NCBI GenBank assembly: GCA_934539585.1
Contig: CAKTCT010000022.1
Location: 1-41,542, forward strand
Direction: 5' to 3'
DNA from: an uncultured Oscillospiraceae bacterium
GTDB lineage: Bacteria; Bacillota; Clostridia; Oscillospirales; Ruminococcaceae
Length of the DNA: 41,542 nucleotides
The notes under the pieces were generated by a model. That model searched no databases. It was not told where the DNA came from and worked only from the letters and a program-made list of their open reading frames with translations. A program made the position numbers and the translations under genes. Below, one piece after another: positions 15,326-23,058 of this stretch (position 1 is its first letter; the number at the start of each line of letters is the position of its first letter).

Positions 15326-17487
15326 GCTCCCGGCCGGTTTTGCAGCCCCTGGCCCTGGTGGGAGCCGTCTTTTCCGGCGGATTGCTGGCGGCGTCCTTCT
15401 GCGGATACGCCGTCCTGGCCGGACTCTGCCTGACTGCCGGGGCCCTCTGCGCCGGGACGGCGGCGTGGACGCTGCTCCGGCGTCCGGTGAGCCGGAGGAC
15501 TGCGGTGGTCCTTCTGGGAATCGCCGCCGCGCTGACCGCGGCCTTTCTGGACCGCTGCGCCCTGATCCGCCGGGCGGCGCAGTGGGCCGGGGAGACGGTT
15601 TCCTTCTCCGGAAAAATCGAAACGGTGTCCCAGAGCTCCCGGACCGGCTATCTGATCCGGGCGGAGGAGGGCCTTTCCCCGGGAACCCGGGTGTTGGTCT
15701 ACTCCGGCACGGCCCCGGAGTTCTCCGAGGGGGAGCGCGTGGCCCTGACGGCGGAGATCAACGCCGCTCCGCCTACCCGGAACCAGCTGGGCAAGGGCGC
15801 GGACCTGATCTGCTACGCTCCTCCGGAGACGATTTCCCTGGTGCGCGGAGCTTCCGGCCCATCCGCCGGGATGAACGCTTTGCAGGAAAGTCTGCGCAGG
15901 CGGCTCTACCGCAATCTCTCGGCGGACGCGGCGTCCTTTTATGAGGCGGTGCTCCTGGGGGACTCCGACGCGTTGTCCGACCGGGTCCGGGAGGGATTTT
16001 CCGCCACGGGAACGGCCCATCTGCTCTGCATTTCCGGGCTTCACGTTTCCATGCTCATGGCCGGGGTCCAGTGGGTGTTCCGGCGGATTCTGGGCGCGGG
16101 AAAGGCGGCCTTTCTCCTGACCCTCCTCACCGGCGGGGCCTATGTGATCTTCACCGGAGCCGCGCCCTCCTCGGTCCGGGCGTGGATCATGGCGGCGTTT
16201 TCTTTGGCCGCCGGGGCCTTCGTCCAGGACTACTCCCCGGGGAACGCCCTGGGCGGCGCGGTGCTCCTGCTCTGTCTGTGGAATCCCCGGGTGGTCTGCC
16301 GGAGCGGCTTCTGGCTGTCGGTGCTGGCTTCGGCGGCACTGTTTGCCGTTGCGCCCCGGTGGACGGCGGCGGTGTCCGCCCGGATTCCCCGGCGGGTCCA
16401 GCGGCTCCCCGGAGTGAAAGGCGGCGTCCGGCTGCTGTGCGGGACTTTGTCGGCCAACCTCTGCTGTCTGCCGGTGTTTCTCCTTTGGTCGGGAAGCGTG
16501 CCGGTGCTGGCGCCGCTGGCCAACCTGGTCCTGGTGCCCCTCTTTCCCTTTCTGATGCTGGGCGGGGCCCTCTGCCTTCTGGGCGGATGGGCCGCACCTC
16601 TGGGCAGCGCCCTCAGCGGCCTTTTGCGGGGAATTTTCACCGCGCTGGAGGGGCTTGCCCAGATTCCCCACGGGAACCTTCCCCTGGGGCAGCCCTGGCT
16701 ATGGCTCTGGGCGGGGACGACCCTTCTGCTTTTTGCAGTGGGCGCTCTTTGCCATAAGAAGCGGCTGGCCGCTGCGCTGTCGGCCCTTCTCCTGACGGCT
16801 GGGGCGTGGACCGGGGCGCTGGCTTCTCATAACGTCCTGACCGTGGCGGAGATCGCCACGGATTCCGGCGGCAGCGTCGTTCTGACCATGGGCGGACGGG
16901 CCGTGGTCATCGGCTGCGGCGGGGATTCCCTCATCGGCGGGAAAACGGCGGCGTACCTGAAAAGCATCGGCGTGTCCGCCCTGGACGCGGTGATCGTTCC
17001 CCGGGAAAGCCGCCGGTCCATGGGCGGCGTTGCCGATCTGTCCCGGCAGTTCCCGGTGGAAGCCTTGCTCTCCGACGACCAAAGCAACTGGTATCAGACC
17101 GCGTGGGAGTCCTCCCGGGTCCGGGAGCTTCTCCCGTTCTGCGCCGGGGATTACCGCCTGTTCGGCCGGTTTCCCCTCCACGTCGCCCGGGCCGGGGAGT
17201 ATGCCCGGATCGGGATCTGCGCCAACGGCCGGCGGCTCCTGTTCCTGTCGGAGGGGGATCCCGCCGCCGCGGCCCTTTCCACCGGGGCGGACCTGGTATA
17301 TTTCTACGAGGAAATTCCCCAAAAGGATGGAAATTCCGCCCCGGGGTATGCTATAATAAAAGACAAGCAGTCCGGGACAGACAAGCAATCCTGGCTGGAC
17401 GGCTTTTCAGAAATCGGAAACCGCTATGACCCCGCCCGGACCCGGTTCCTCCTTCCCGGAGGACGGGTGCGGAGCCGGGAGGGATAA
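15322..17487 (+). CDS. comEC: ComEC/Rec2 family DNA uptake channel protein with degenerate C-terminal domain
   Basis: A 721-residue membrane protein. An N-terminal hydrophobic and OB-like region is followed by the competence domain with GTAHLLCISGLHVSMLMAG near residues 230-248, the family signature, and about ten membrane helices; ComEC conducts single-stranded DNA into the cytoplasm. The C-terminal region (from about 505) lines up with the metallo-beta-lactamase-like domain, but where the family has HxHxDH this protein has VPRESRRSMGGV, so metal binding appears lost. ATG overlaps the stop of the upstream small gene. No other competence gene is in the window, so transformation is not implied. 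Confidence 0.88.
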   Translation: MSSRPVLQPLALVGAVFSGGLLAASFCGYAVLAGLCLTAGALCAGTAAWTLLRRPVSRRTAVVLLGIAAALTAAFLDRCALIRRAAQWAGETVSFSGKIETVSQSSRTGYLIRAEEGLSPGTRVLVYSGTAPEFSEGERVALTAEINAAPPTRNQLGKGADLICYAPPETISLVRGASGPSAGMNALQESLRRRLYRNLSADAASFYEAVLLGDSDALSDRVREGFSATGTAHLLCISGLHVSMLMAGVQWVFRRILGAGKAAFLLTLLTGGAYVIFTGAAPSSVRAWIMAAFSLAAGAFVQDYSPGNALGGAVLLLCLWNPRVVCRSGFWLSVLASAALFAVAPRWTAAVSARIPRRVQRLPGVKGGVRLLCGTLSANLCCLPVFLLWSGSVPVLAPLANLVLVPLFPFLMLGGALCLLGGWAAPLGSALSGLLRGIFTALEGLAQIPHGNLPLGQPWLWLWAGTTLLLFAVGALCHKKRLAAALSALLLTAGAWTGALASHNVLTVAEIATDSGGSVVLTMGGRAVVIGCGGDSLIGGKTAAYLKSIGVSALDAVIVPRESRRSMGGVADLSRQFPVEALLSDDQSNWYQTAWESSRVRELLPFCAGDYRLFGRFPLHVARAGEYARIGICANGRRLLFLSEGDPAAAALSTGADLVYFYEEIPQKDGNSAPGYAIIKDKQSGTDKQSWLDGFSEIGNRYDPARTRFLLPGGRVRSREG
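17347..17357 (+). promoter_or_regulatory. Possible extended -10 promoter inside comEC, ahead of holA
   Basis: TATGCTATAAT is a good extended -10, located 142 nt before the holA start. No -35 box at 16-18 nt, so confidence is low. Confidence 0.3.
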
Positions 17488-17498
17488 AGGAACGAATC

Positions 17499-18563
17499 AT
17501 GCCCTATCTTACCGACGCCGAGCTGGGCCGGGCCCTCCGGCAGAACGAAATCAGCCCGGCGTATTTTCTCTATGGCCGGGAGACCTACCTCTCCGACGGC
17601 TACCTCCGGCGTATCATCGAAAAGGCGGTGCCCAAGTCCGCCGAGACCTTCAACCTCCAGCGCTTTGACGGCGGGGAACTGGATATGACCGCCCTCCAGA
17701 TCGCCGAGGAGGGGATGCCCATGATGGCGGAGCGGAAATGCGTCGTCCTCATGAACCCCAACCTGGAAAAGATGCGGAAGGAGGACTTTGAAGCCCTCCT
17801 GGAGATCGTCAGGGACCCCAATCCGGCCTGCGTGTTCATCGTTTACGTCAGCGCCTTTGACCTGAACCCCAAGAAGATGCCCCGGGTCCGCCGCCTGGGG
17901 GAGGCCATGGCCAAGACCGGCACGGTGGTGGATTTCGCCCCCCGGACCCAGGGGGACCTGGTGAAGTTTTTGAAGACCCGGTTCCAGAAGGCCGGGCTGA
18001 CCATCGAAACCCCGGTGGCTTCGGCCCTGATCCAGCGCTGCGGCACTTCCCTGGATATCCTGTCCAGCGAAGCGGACAAGCTCATCGCCTACAAGGGGGA
18101 AGGGGAGATCACCCGGACCGACGTGGAGACCGTCACCCGGAAAAGCCTGGAAGCCTCAGTTTTTGATCTGAGCAAGCTGATGCTCCAGAACAACTACACC
18201 CGGGCCTTCGGGGTGCTGGAGGACCTGTTCCAGCTCCGGGAGGAACCCCTGGCCATTCTGGGGGCGCTGAACGGCGCGTTTCTGGACCTGTACCGGGCCA
18301 AGACCGCCATGCTGGCCTCCAGAACCGCCGAGGACGTGGCGGCGCTGTTTCCCTCTTACCGGGGGAAGGAGTTCCGCATCCGCAACGCCTTCCGGGACGT
18401 TTCCAGGTATTCGGTGACGGCTCTGCGGGGCTGTCTCAAGGTCCTGTCGGACACCGACGTGGAGCTGAAATCCACCCGCTGCGACGACCGGGCCGCCGTG
18501 GAGCAGGCCGTGGCCGCCATTCTGGACCTGTCCCGTTCCGACGGGGGGAGGGCCGGCGCATGA
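17499..18563 (+). CDS. holA: DNA polymerase III delta subunit
   Basis: A 354-residue protein. The N-terminal EISPAYFLYGRETYLSDGYLRRI is the typical HolA start, where AAA+-like domain I binds and opens the beta clamp; the helical collar occupies about 215-340 (VFDLSKLMLQNNYTRAFGVLEDL). Delta is the wrench of the clamp loader at the replication fork. It follows comEC by 11 nt, the conserved comEC-holA order of Firmicutes, and its stop overlaps the next start. Confidence 0.93.
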   Translation: MPYLTDAELGRALRQNEISPAYFLYGRETYLSDGYLRRIIEKAVPKSAETFNLQRFDGGELDMTALQIAEEGMPMMAERKCVVLMNPNLEKMRKEDFEALLEIVRDPNPACVFIVYVSAFDLNPKKMPRVRRLGEAMAKTGTVVDFAPRTQGDLVKFLKTRFQKAGLTIETPVASALIQRCGTSLDILSSEADKLIAYKGEGEITRTDVETVTRKSLEASVFDLSKLMLQNNYTRAFGVLEDLFQLREEPLAILGALNGAFLDLYRAKTAMLASRTAEDVAALFPSYRGKEFRIRNAFRDVSRYSVTALRGCLKVLSDTDVELKSTRCDDRAAVEQAVAAILDLSRSDGGRAGA

Positions 18564-19195
18564 TCAAGTGCAGGATGCCCGTCATCGTGGAGGGCAAGTA
18601 CGACCGCATCACCCTGTCCCGGATTCTGGACGGCACCGTCATCGAGACCCGGGGCTTCGGCATCTACCGGAACAAGGAGCTGCTGGAAATGCTCCGGGTC
18701 ATGGCCAAAAAGACCGGCATTGTGGTCCTCACCGACTCCGACGCGGCGGGGTTCCAGATTCGCGGCCACATCCGCTCCGCCATCCGGGAGGGGACCATTG
18801 TGGACGTTTATATCCCCGACGTCTACGGCAAGGAACGCCGGAAAGCCCAACCTTCCAAGGAGGGCAAGCTGGGAGTGGAGGGCCTTTCCGCCGCCTTGCT
18901 GGAAGAAGCCTTCCGGAAAGCCGGAGTCGGCGCGGAGCAGGTGGAAGCTCCCGGGGACCCCGTGACCAAAGCCGACCTCTACCTCTGGGGCTTCACCGGC
19001 GCAGAGGGGGCCTCGGACCGGCGGCGGCAGCTTCTGGCAAAGCTGGGCTTCCCGGAGCGGATGTCCGCCAACGCCATGCTCAGTGCGGTCAACGTTTTGT
19101 ATAATCGCGAGGAATTTGCCCAAAAGTTAAACGAATGGTTTCCTGAAGCAGAGGAGGACGGCCATGGATTCCAGGAACGCACAGAGGGCCATTGA
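18560..19195 (+). CDS. rnmV: Ribonuclease M5
   Basis: A 211-residue TOPRIM nuclease that finishes 5S rRNA maturation with ribosomal protein L18. VIVEGKYD carries Glu11 and LTDSDAAGFQIR carries Asp59 and Asp61, the metal-binding TOPRIM residues. The C-terminal half (about 120-190; DLYLWGF, RRRQLLAKLGFPERMSANAML) is the helical domain found in RNase M5. The ATG overlaps the holA stop; in Firmicutes this gene more often neighbours ksgA, so the holA linkage is a local arrangement. Confidence 0.9.
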   Translation: MIKCRMPVIVEGKYDRITLSRILDGTVIETRGFGIYRNKELLEMLRVMAKKTGIVVLTDSDAAGFQIRGHIRSAIREGTIVDVYIPDVYGKERRKAQPSKEGKLGVEGLSAALLEEAFRKAGVGAEQVEAPGDPVTKADLYLWGFTGAEGASDRRRQLLAKLGFPERMSANAMLSAVNVLYNREEFAQKLNEWFPEAEEDGHGFQERTEGH

Positions 19196-19484
19196 CGCCC
19201 TGGAAAGGGCCCTGGACCGGAAGGACACCGTGGGGGCCTATCTGGCCGCCGCGGCGGTCCTGGGGGAGCTGCTGGCCCTCTGCTACGACGGGGAGGTCCC
19301 GCCCCTGGAGGAGCGCTTTTCCCGGCTGGGGGAGACGCCGGCGGGAGCGCGGCTCCTTCCCAACTTTGAAGCCTACGCCCGGCTGTGCATCCGGCTGGAC
19401 GGGGCGGTCCTCTGGCGGGTGGCCGGGGGATATCCCCAGGTAACGGATGCCCGCCGGCTCCTCCGGCGGATTCTGGAAGGATAA
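19164..19484 (+). CDS. Small helical protein of unknown function
   Basis: A 106-residue protein, MDSRNAQRAIDALERALDRKD..., overlapping the 3' end of rnmV by 32 nt, with GAGGAGG upstream of the ATG. It is Ala/Leu/Arg-rich and predicted almost entirely helical, with no signal or membrane segment and no motif I recognise. Position between rnmV and an acyltransferase with tight spacing (10 nt to the next start) supports translation. Confidence 0.65.
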   Translation: MDSRNAQRAIDALERALDRKDTVGAYLAAAAVLGELLALCYDGEVPPLEERFSRLGETPAGARLLPNFEAYARLCIRLDGAVLWRVAGGYPQVTDARRLLRRILEG

Positions 19485-19494
19485 GGAGGGCCCC

Positions 19495-20892
19495 ATGGTC
19501 TTTTCAAGTATCACCTTTTTGTTTGCGTTTCTGGCGGCCACGCTGCTGATCTATTACTGCTGCCCGCTGAAGGGGAAAAACTGGGTGCTGGCGCTGTCCG
19601 GGCTGGTGTTTTACGCCTGGGGGGAGCCGGTCTATATCGTCCTGATGATATTTTCCACCCTGGTGGACTACACTGCCGGGCGGATCATCCACCGTTACGC
19701 CGACCGCCCCGGCATCCGGAAGGCGGCGCTGATCGCCTCCATTGTCATCGAGCTGGGGCTGCTGGGGGTGTTCAAGTACAGCTCCTTCCTTGTGGGGACG
19801 GTCAACGGTCTTTTGGGCCTGTCCCTGCCGGACCCCGCCCTGCCTTTGCCCATCGGCATCTCCTTCTACACCTTCCAGAGCATGTCCTACACCATCGACC
19901 TGTACCGGGGGGACACCCGGGTGCAGAAAAACTATATCTACTATCTGGCTTACGTGAGCATGTTCCCCCAGCTGGTGGCCGGGCCCATCGTCCGGTATGA
20001 GGACATCGCCCGGGAGCTGGAATCCCGGACCGTGACCCTGGAAAAAATCGGCCAGGGAGCCTTCCTCTTTGCCGTCGGCCTGGGGAAAAAGGCGCTGCTG
20101 GCCAACAACATCGGCCAGCTCTGGACCCAGGTGAAGGCGCTTTCCGGGGACCATATGCCTGCAGTGACGGCCTGGCTGGGGATTCTGGCCTTTACCTTCC
20201 AGATTTACTTCGACTTTTCCGGCTATTCGGACATGGCCTGCGGCATGGGCCGGATGCTGGGCTTTACCTTCCCCCAGAACTTCCGGTACCCCTATATGGC
20301 GAAATCGGTGTCGGATTTCTGGCGGCGGTGGCATATCACCCTGAGCTCCTGGTTCAAAAGCTACGTCTATATCCCCCTGGGCGGCAACCGGAAGGGCACG
20401 CCCCGGACCATCCGCAACCTGCTGGTGGTCTGGCTCCTCACCGGACTGTGGCACGGGGCCAGCTGGAACTTCGTTTTGTGGGGCCTTTACTTCGGGGTGC
20501 TGCTCATTGTGGAGAAATTTTTCCTGGGCAAGTACCTGGAACGGCTCCCGGCCTGGATACAGCGGCTGTATGCCTTTCTGCTGGTGGTGCTGGGCTGGGT
20601 CTTCTTTGAGCTGGAAAGCCCGGCGGCCATCGGCGCCTTCCTCCAGAGCCTGGTGGGAGCGGGAGGCTTTGCCGATGGCTACTCCGGCTACCTGCTGCTG
20701 ACCTTCGGGTTGCTGCTGGTCCTGTGCGTTATCGCCTCCAACGATTGGCTCCCCAGGCTCTGGACCAGGGCGGAGGGCCGGTGGCCGGCGGCGGGGACCC
20801 TCCGGCCGGTGTGGATGGCGGCGCTGCTGGCAGCGTCCCTGGCCTTCCTGGTCAACGCCACCTATAATCCCTTTCTGTACTTTCGGTTCTGA
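19495..20892 (+). CDS. MBOAT family O-acyltransferase (AlgI/PatA-like)
   Basis: A 465-residue protein with about 11 membrane helices starting MVFSSITFLFAFLAATLL; TAAGGAGG precedes the ATG. VAGPIVRYEDI, FWRRWHITLSSWFKSYVYIPLGG and GLWHGASWNF are the family signatures; His320 in the last is the expected catalytic residue. AlgI-type proteins pass acetyl groups across the membrane to a partner that modifies an extracellular polysaccharide or cell wall. The next gene encodes such a partner type (DHHW/AlgX-like), making a two-gene acetylation module; the polymer is unknown. Confidence 0.92.
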   Translation: MVFSSITFLFAFLAATLLIYYCCPLKGKNWVLALSGLVFYAWGEPVYIVLMIFSTLVDYTAGRIIHRYADRPGIRKAALIASIVIELGLLGVFKYSSFLVGTVNGLLGLSLPDPALPLPIGISFYTFQSMSYTIDLYRGDTRVQKNYIYYLAYVSMFPQLVAGPIVRYEDIARELESRTVTLEKIGQGAFLFAVGLGKKALLANNIGQLWTQVKALSGDHMPAVTAWLGILAFTFQIYFDFSGYSDMACGMGRMLGFTFPQNFRYPYMAKSVSDFWRRWHITLSSWFKSYVYIPLGGNRKGTPRTIRNLLVVWLLTGLWHGASWNFVLWGLYFGVLLIVEKFFLGKYLERLPAWIQRLYAFLLVVLGWVFFELESPAAIGAFLQSLVGAGGFADGYSGYLLLTFGLLLVLCVIASNDWLPRLWTRAEGRWPAAGTLRPVWMAALLAASLAFLVNATYNPFLYFRF

Positions 20893-20906
20893 GGAGGCGC
20901 GTGGAG

Positions 20907-22073
20907 ATGAATTTTGCAAAGATTTCCGGGGAAAAGCGGGCCGCCCTCATCAACCGGGTCATGGCCGTGGTGTTCCTGGCGGGGCTGTTTTTGGGGTCTG
21001 TGGCCACCTTTGCGGTGCCGAAACCGGCCTTTTCCGAGGATGAGAACAAGTATCTGGCGGATTTCCCCCGGTTCAGCGTATCCTCCATCCGGAGCAAGAA
21101 GTTTATGACCGGCTTCGAGGACTACGCCGCCGACCACTTCCCGGCCCGGTCCGCCTGGATCGGGATGCAGACCCGGTTCCAGCTCCTGCTGGGCCAGCGG
21201 GAGATCAACGGCGTGTACGTTCTGAAGGACCGGCTTCTGGAGCGGGTGGACCCTCCCACCGGGAAGAACGTGGCCAACTCCGTCCTGGCCATGAGCCAGT
21301 TTGCCGAGCGTTTTGATGGGACTACCTACCTGATGCTGATCCCCACGGCGGCGGAAATTTACCGGGACAGGCTCCCCACCGGCGCGCCCACCCTTTCGGA
21401 GCGGGTGACCATCGACGAGGTCTATAAAAAGGTCCAGAACGTCACCACCGTGGACGCCTACGCCTCCCTGAGCGCTAACAGCGACCAGTATCTGTACTAC
21501 CGTTCCGACCACCACTGGACCAGTAAGGGGGCCTACCTGGGCTATGGGGCCATGTCCGCCAAAATGGGCTTTACCCCGGTTCCCCTGGACCGCTTCGACG
21601 TGGAGCACGCCAGCCACAATTTCCGTGGGTCCCTGTACAGCAAGGTGATCTATAAGGGCGTGGACGCAGATACCGTGGATATTTACTCCTATTCCTCCGG
21701 GGTGGAGGTGACGTCCGTTTCCGTCTACAACGGCTCCTACTGGGAGGAGCGGGACAGCCTGTACTGCCGGGAGTTCCTGGAGAAAAAGGACCAGTACTCG
21801 GTCTTTCTGGGGCAGAACCAGCCGGTTGTCATCATCACCACCAACGCCCCCAACGATAACGACCTGATCGTGTTCAAGGATTCCTTTTCCCATTCCCTGG
21901 CGCCGTTTCTGGCCCTTCATTACCGGACCATCACCCTGGTGGACCTGCGGTATCTGGCGGTGCCCTTTGAGCGGGTGGTGGATTTGAGCAATTATAACCA
22001 GGCGCTGTTCTGCTATAACGTCAAGACCTTTGTGGACGAGGATAACGTCCGGAAAGTGAACCTGACCCCGTAA
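20907..22073 (+). CDS. DHHW family protein (AlgX/DltD-like SGNH fold)
   Basis: A 388-residue protein with one N-terminal membrane segment (residues about 18-38) and an extracellular domain. Residues 201-204 are DHHW in YRSDHHWTSKGAYLGY, the family motif containing the catalytic His of SGNH-like acetyltransferases; a possible serine region is VFKDSFSHSLAPFL near 330. Likely receives acetyl groups from the MBOAT protein and places them on a glycan. ATG at 20907 sits 9 nt after AGGAGG, better than the GTG at 20901. A hairpin element starts on the first base after its stop. Confidence 0.9.
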   Translation: MNFAKISGEKRAALINRVMAVVFLAGLFLGSVATFAVPKPAFSEDENKYLADFPRFSVSSIRSKKFMTGFEDYAADHFPARSAWIGMQTRFQLLLGQREINGVYVLKDRLLERVDPPTGKNVANSVLAMSQFAERFDGTTYLMLIPTAAEIYRDRLPTGAPTLSERVTIDEVYKKVQNVTTVDAYASLSANSDQYLYYRSDHHWTSKGAYLGYGAMSAKMGFTPVPLDRFDVEHASHNFRGSLYSKVIYKGVDADTVDIYSYSSGVEVTSVSVYNGSYWEERDSLYCREFLEKKDQYSVFLGQNQPVVIITTNAPNDNDLIVFKDSFSHSLAPFLALHYRTITLVDLRYLAVPFERVVDLSNYNQALFCYNVKTFVDEDNVRKVNLTP

Positions 22074-22446
22074 GCGGCGTGTCGCCGCGGCTGAGTTCCT
22101 CGCGTTAGGTTTCGATGGCCGCGCGACAGGCTGCGCGGCGACGATTGTGGAAGCCCGTGGGGCAGTTTCCGCAGCGTAAACAAAGAAAGTTTTCGATCCA
22201 GCCTTTTTCAAAAGGCTGGTGGGGTGGAGGGGCAGCGCCCCTCCTCGCCCTCCGCAGAGGGCGAAACACTCCTAAGGATACCAAAAAATCAGGAAGGGCA
22301 GCCAAAACGTCCCGGTGGGACGTTTTGGCGAAGGGGAACCCTATCAAGGGGTTCCCCGCAGGACGCAGTCCTGCAAAACCCACCTTCCCAAAAGAACCCG
22401 CGCCAGCGAGAAGAAACGATAAACGTTCCGACTCGCTGGCGCGGGT
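22074..22446 (+). repeat. Family I hairpin-chain element, copy C (full length)
   Basis: Fills the gap between two converging genes, beginning directly after a TAA stop. Modules: 22074-22088 (GCGGCG/CGCCGC), 22118-22139 (GCCGCGC/GCGCGGC), 22198-22219 (CCAGCCTTTT), 22226-22244 (GGAGGGGC/GCCCCTCC), 22246-22263 (CGCCCTC/GAGGGCG), 22302-22328 (12-bp stem, loop GGT), 22333-22357 (GGGGAACCC/GGGTTCCCC), 22358-22374 (GCAGGAC/GTCCTGC) and 22397-22445, a 14-bp stem ending in TTT. Parallel to copy D over its full length. Confidence 0.88.
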
Positions 22447-22456
22447 TTCCGATATA

Positions 22457-22489
22457 CAAAAAAACGCCGAAAGCAAAATGCTTTCGGCG
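22457..22489 (-). terminator. Terminator of the HPr-like gene
   Basis: CGCCGAAAGCA (22465-22475) pairs with TGCTTTCGGCG (22479-22489), loop AAA; on the minus strand it is followed by seven T (A run at 22458-22464). Confidence 0.9.
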
Positions 22490-22542
22490 GGAACTGTTTT
22501 CGCTGAGAGCCATCAAAGATGGCTGCGGCCGGGAACGAGAAC

Positions 22543-22773
22543 TCAGTCGACGATAAAGGGCTTGATCTCCTCGAAGAATTTCGCGCTGTCCTCCGAATGA
22601 GCCTCCAGACGAATCGGCTTGGAAAGATCCAGGCTGAAAATGCCCATGATGGATTTGGCGTCGATGGCATACCGTCCAGAAATCAGATCCACGTCAAAGT
22701 CGTACTTCGAAACAGCGTTCACAAAGGTCTTGACGTCGTTGATGGTGTTCAGCATGATGTTGCAGGTTCTCAT
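22543..22773 (-). CDS. HPr-like protein lacking the catalytic histidine
   Basis: A 76-residue protein. AIDAKSIMGIFSLDLSKPI matches the regulatory-serine segment of PTS phosphocarrier HPr, with Ser41 in the place of Ser46. The active-site loop (GLHARPA in HPr) is replaced by TINDVKTF; the only His lies near residue 56. It cannot work as a normal phosphocarrier but could, like Crh, act through Ser phosphorylation and CcpA, if an HPr kinase is present. ATG at 22773 follows GGAGGT by 7 nt; an ATG 15 nt upstream is part of that site and is rejected. Own promoter and terminator. Confidence 0.85.
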   Translation of the reverse strand: MRTCNIMLNTINDVKTFVNAVSKYDFDVDLISGRYAIDAKSIMGIFSLDLSKPIRLEAHSEDSAKFFEEIKPFIVD

Positions 22774-22851
22774 GGTATCGACCTCCATTCAGTAGATTTT
22801 TGGCAGCTACGGAGAGGCCGGACGGGCTCTATCCATAATTACCATATTTAC

Positions 22852-22880
22852 AATATATCAGCACTTTCATTTTAAGTCAA
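22852..22880 (-). promoter_or_regulatory. Promoter of the HPr-like gene
   Basis: On the minus strand TTGACT (22880-22875), 17-nt spacer, TATATT (22857-22852). About 80 nt of leader to the start at 22773. Confidence 0.78.
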
Positions 22881-22887
22881 CTGCTAA

Positions 22888-22916
22888 TTGTAAATTTTTT
22901 CGAAATCCATTATAAT
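22888..22916 (+). promoter_or_regulatory. Promoter of mtaB-purL
   Basis: TTGTAA (22888-22893), 17-nt spacer, TATAAT (22911-22916). It is divergent from the HPr-like promoter, with the two -35 boxes only 7 nt apart, so binding of one regulator or polymerase could affect both. Confidence 0.75.
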
Positions 22917-22999
22917 ACTAAATGTGAAGGTCTGGATTTGTCGAATTTATACAACCGAAAACAGCGGAAAAACCGCGGGAAATCCACCTTTTCGGACGC

Positions 23000-23033
23000 G
23001 GCTCAAAATGTTCATTTTGAGCCTTGTTTATTT
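23000..23033 (+). promoter_or_regulatory. Leader hairpin upstream of mtaB
   Basis: GGCTCAAAATG (23000-23010) with CATTTTGAGCC (23013-23023), followed by TTGTTTATTT. It ends 35 nt before the mtaB start in a leader of about 135 nt. The broken T run makes it a weak terminator or attenuator candidate. Confidence 0.45.
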
Positions 23034-23058
23034 CATCTGAACAAAAAGGAGGGGCCGG

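Noticed and set aside
22774..22788. Upstream ATG as start of the HPr-like gene
   Set aside because: It is part of the GGAGGT ribosome site for the ATG at 22773 and has no site of its own.
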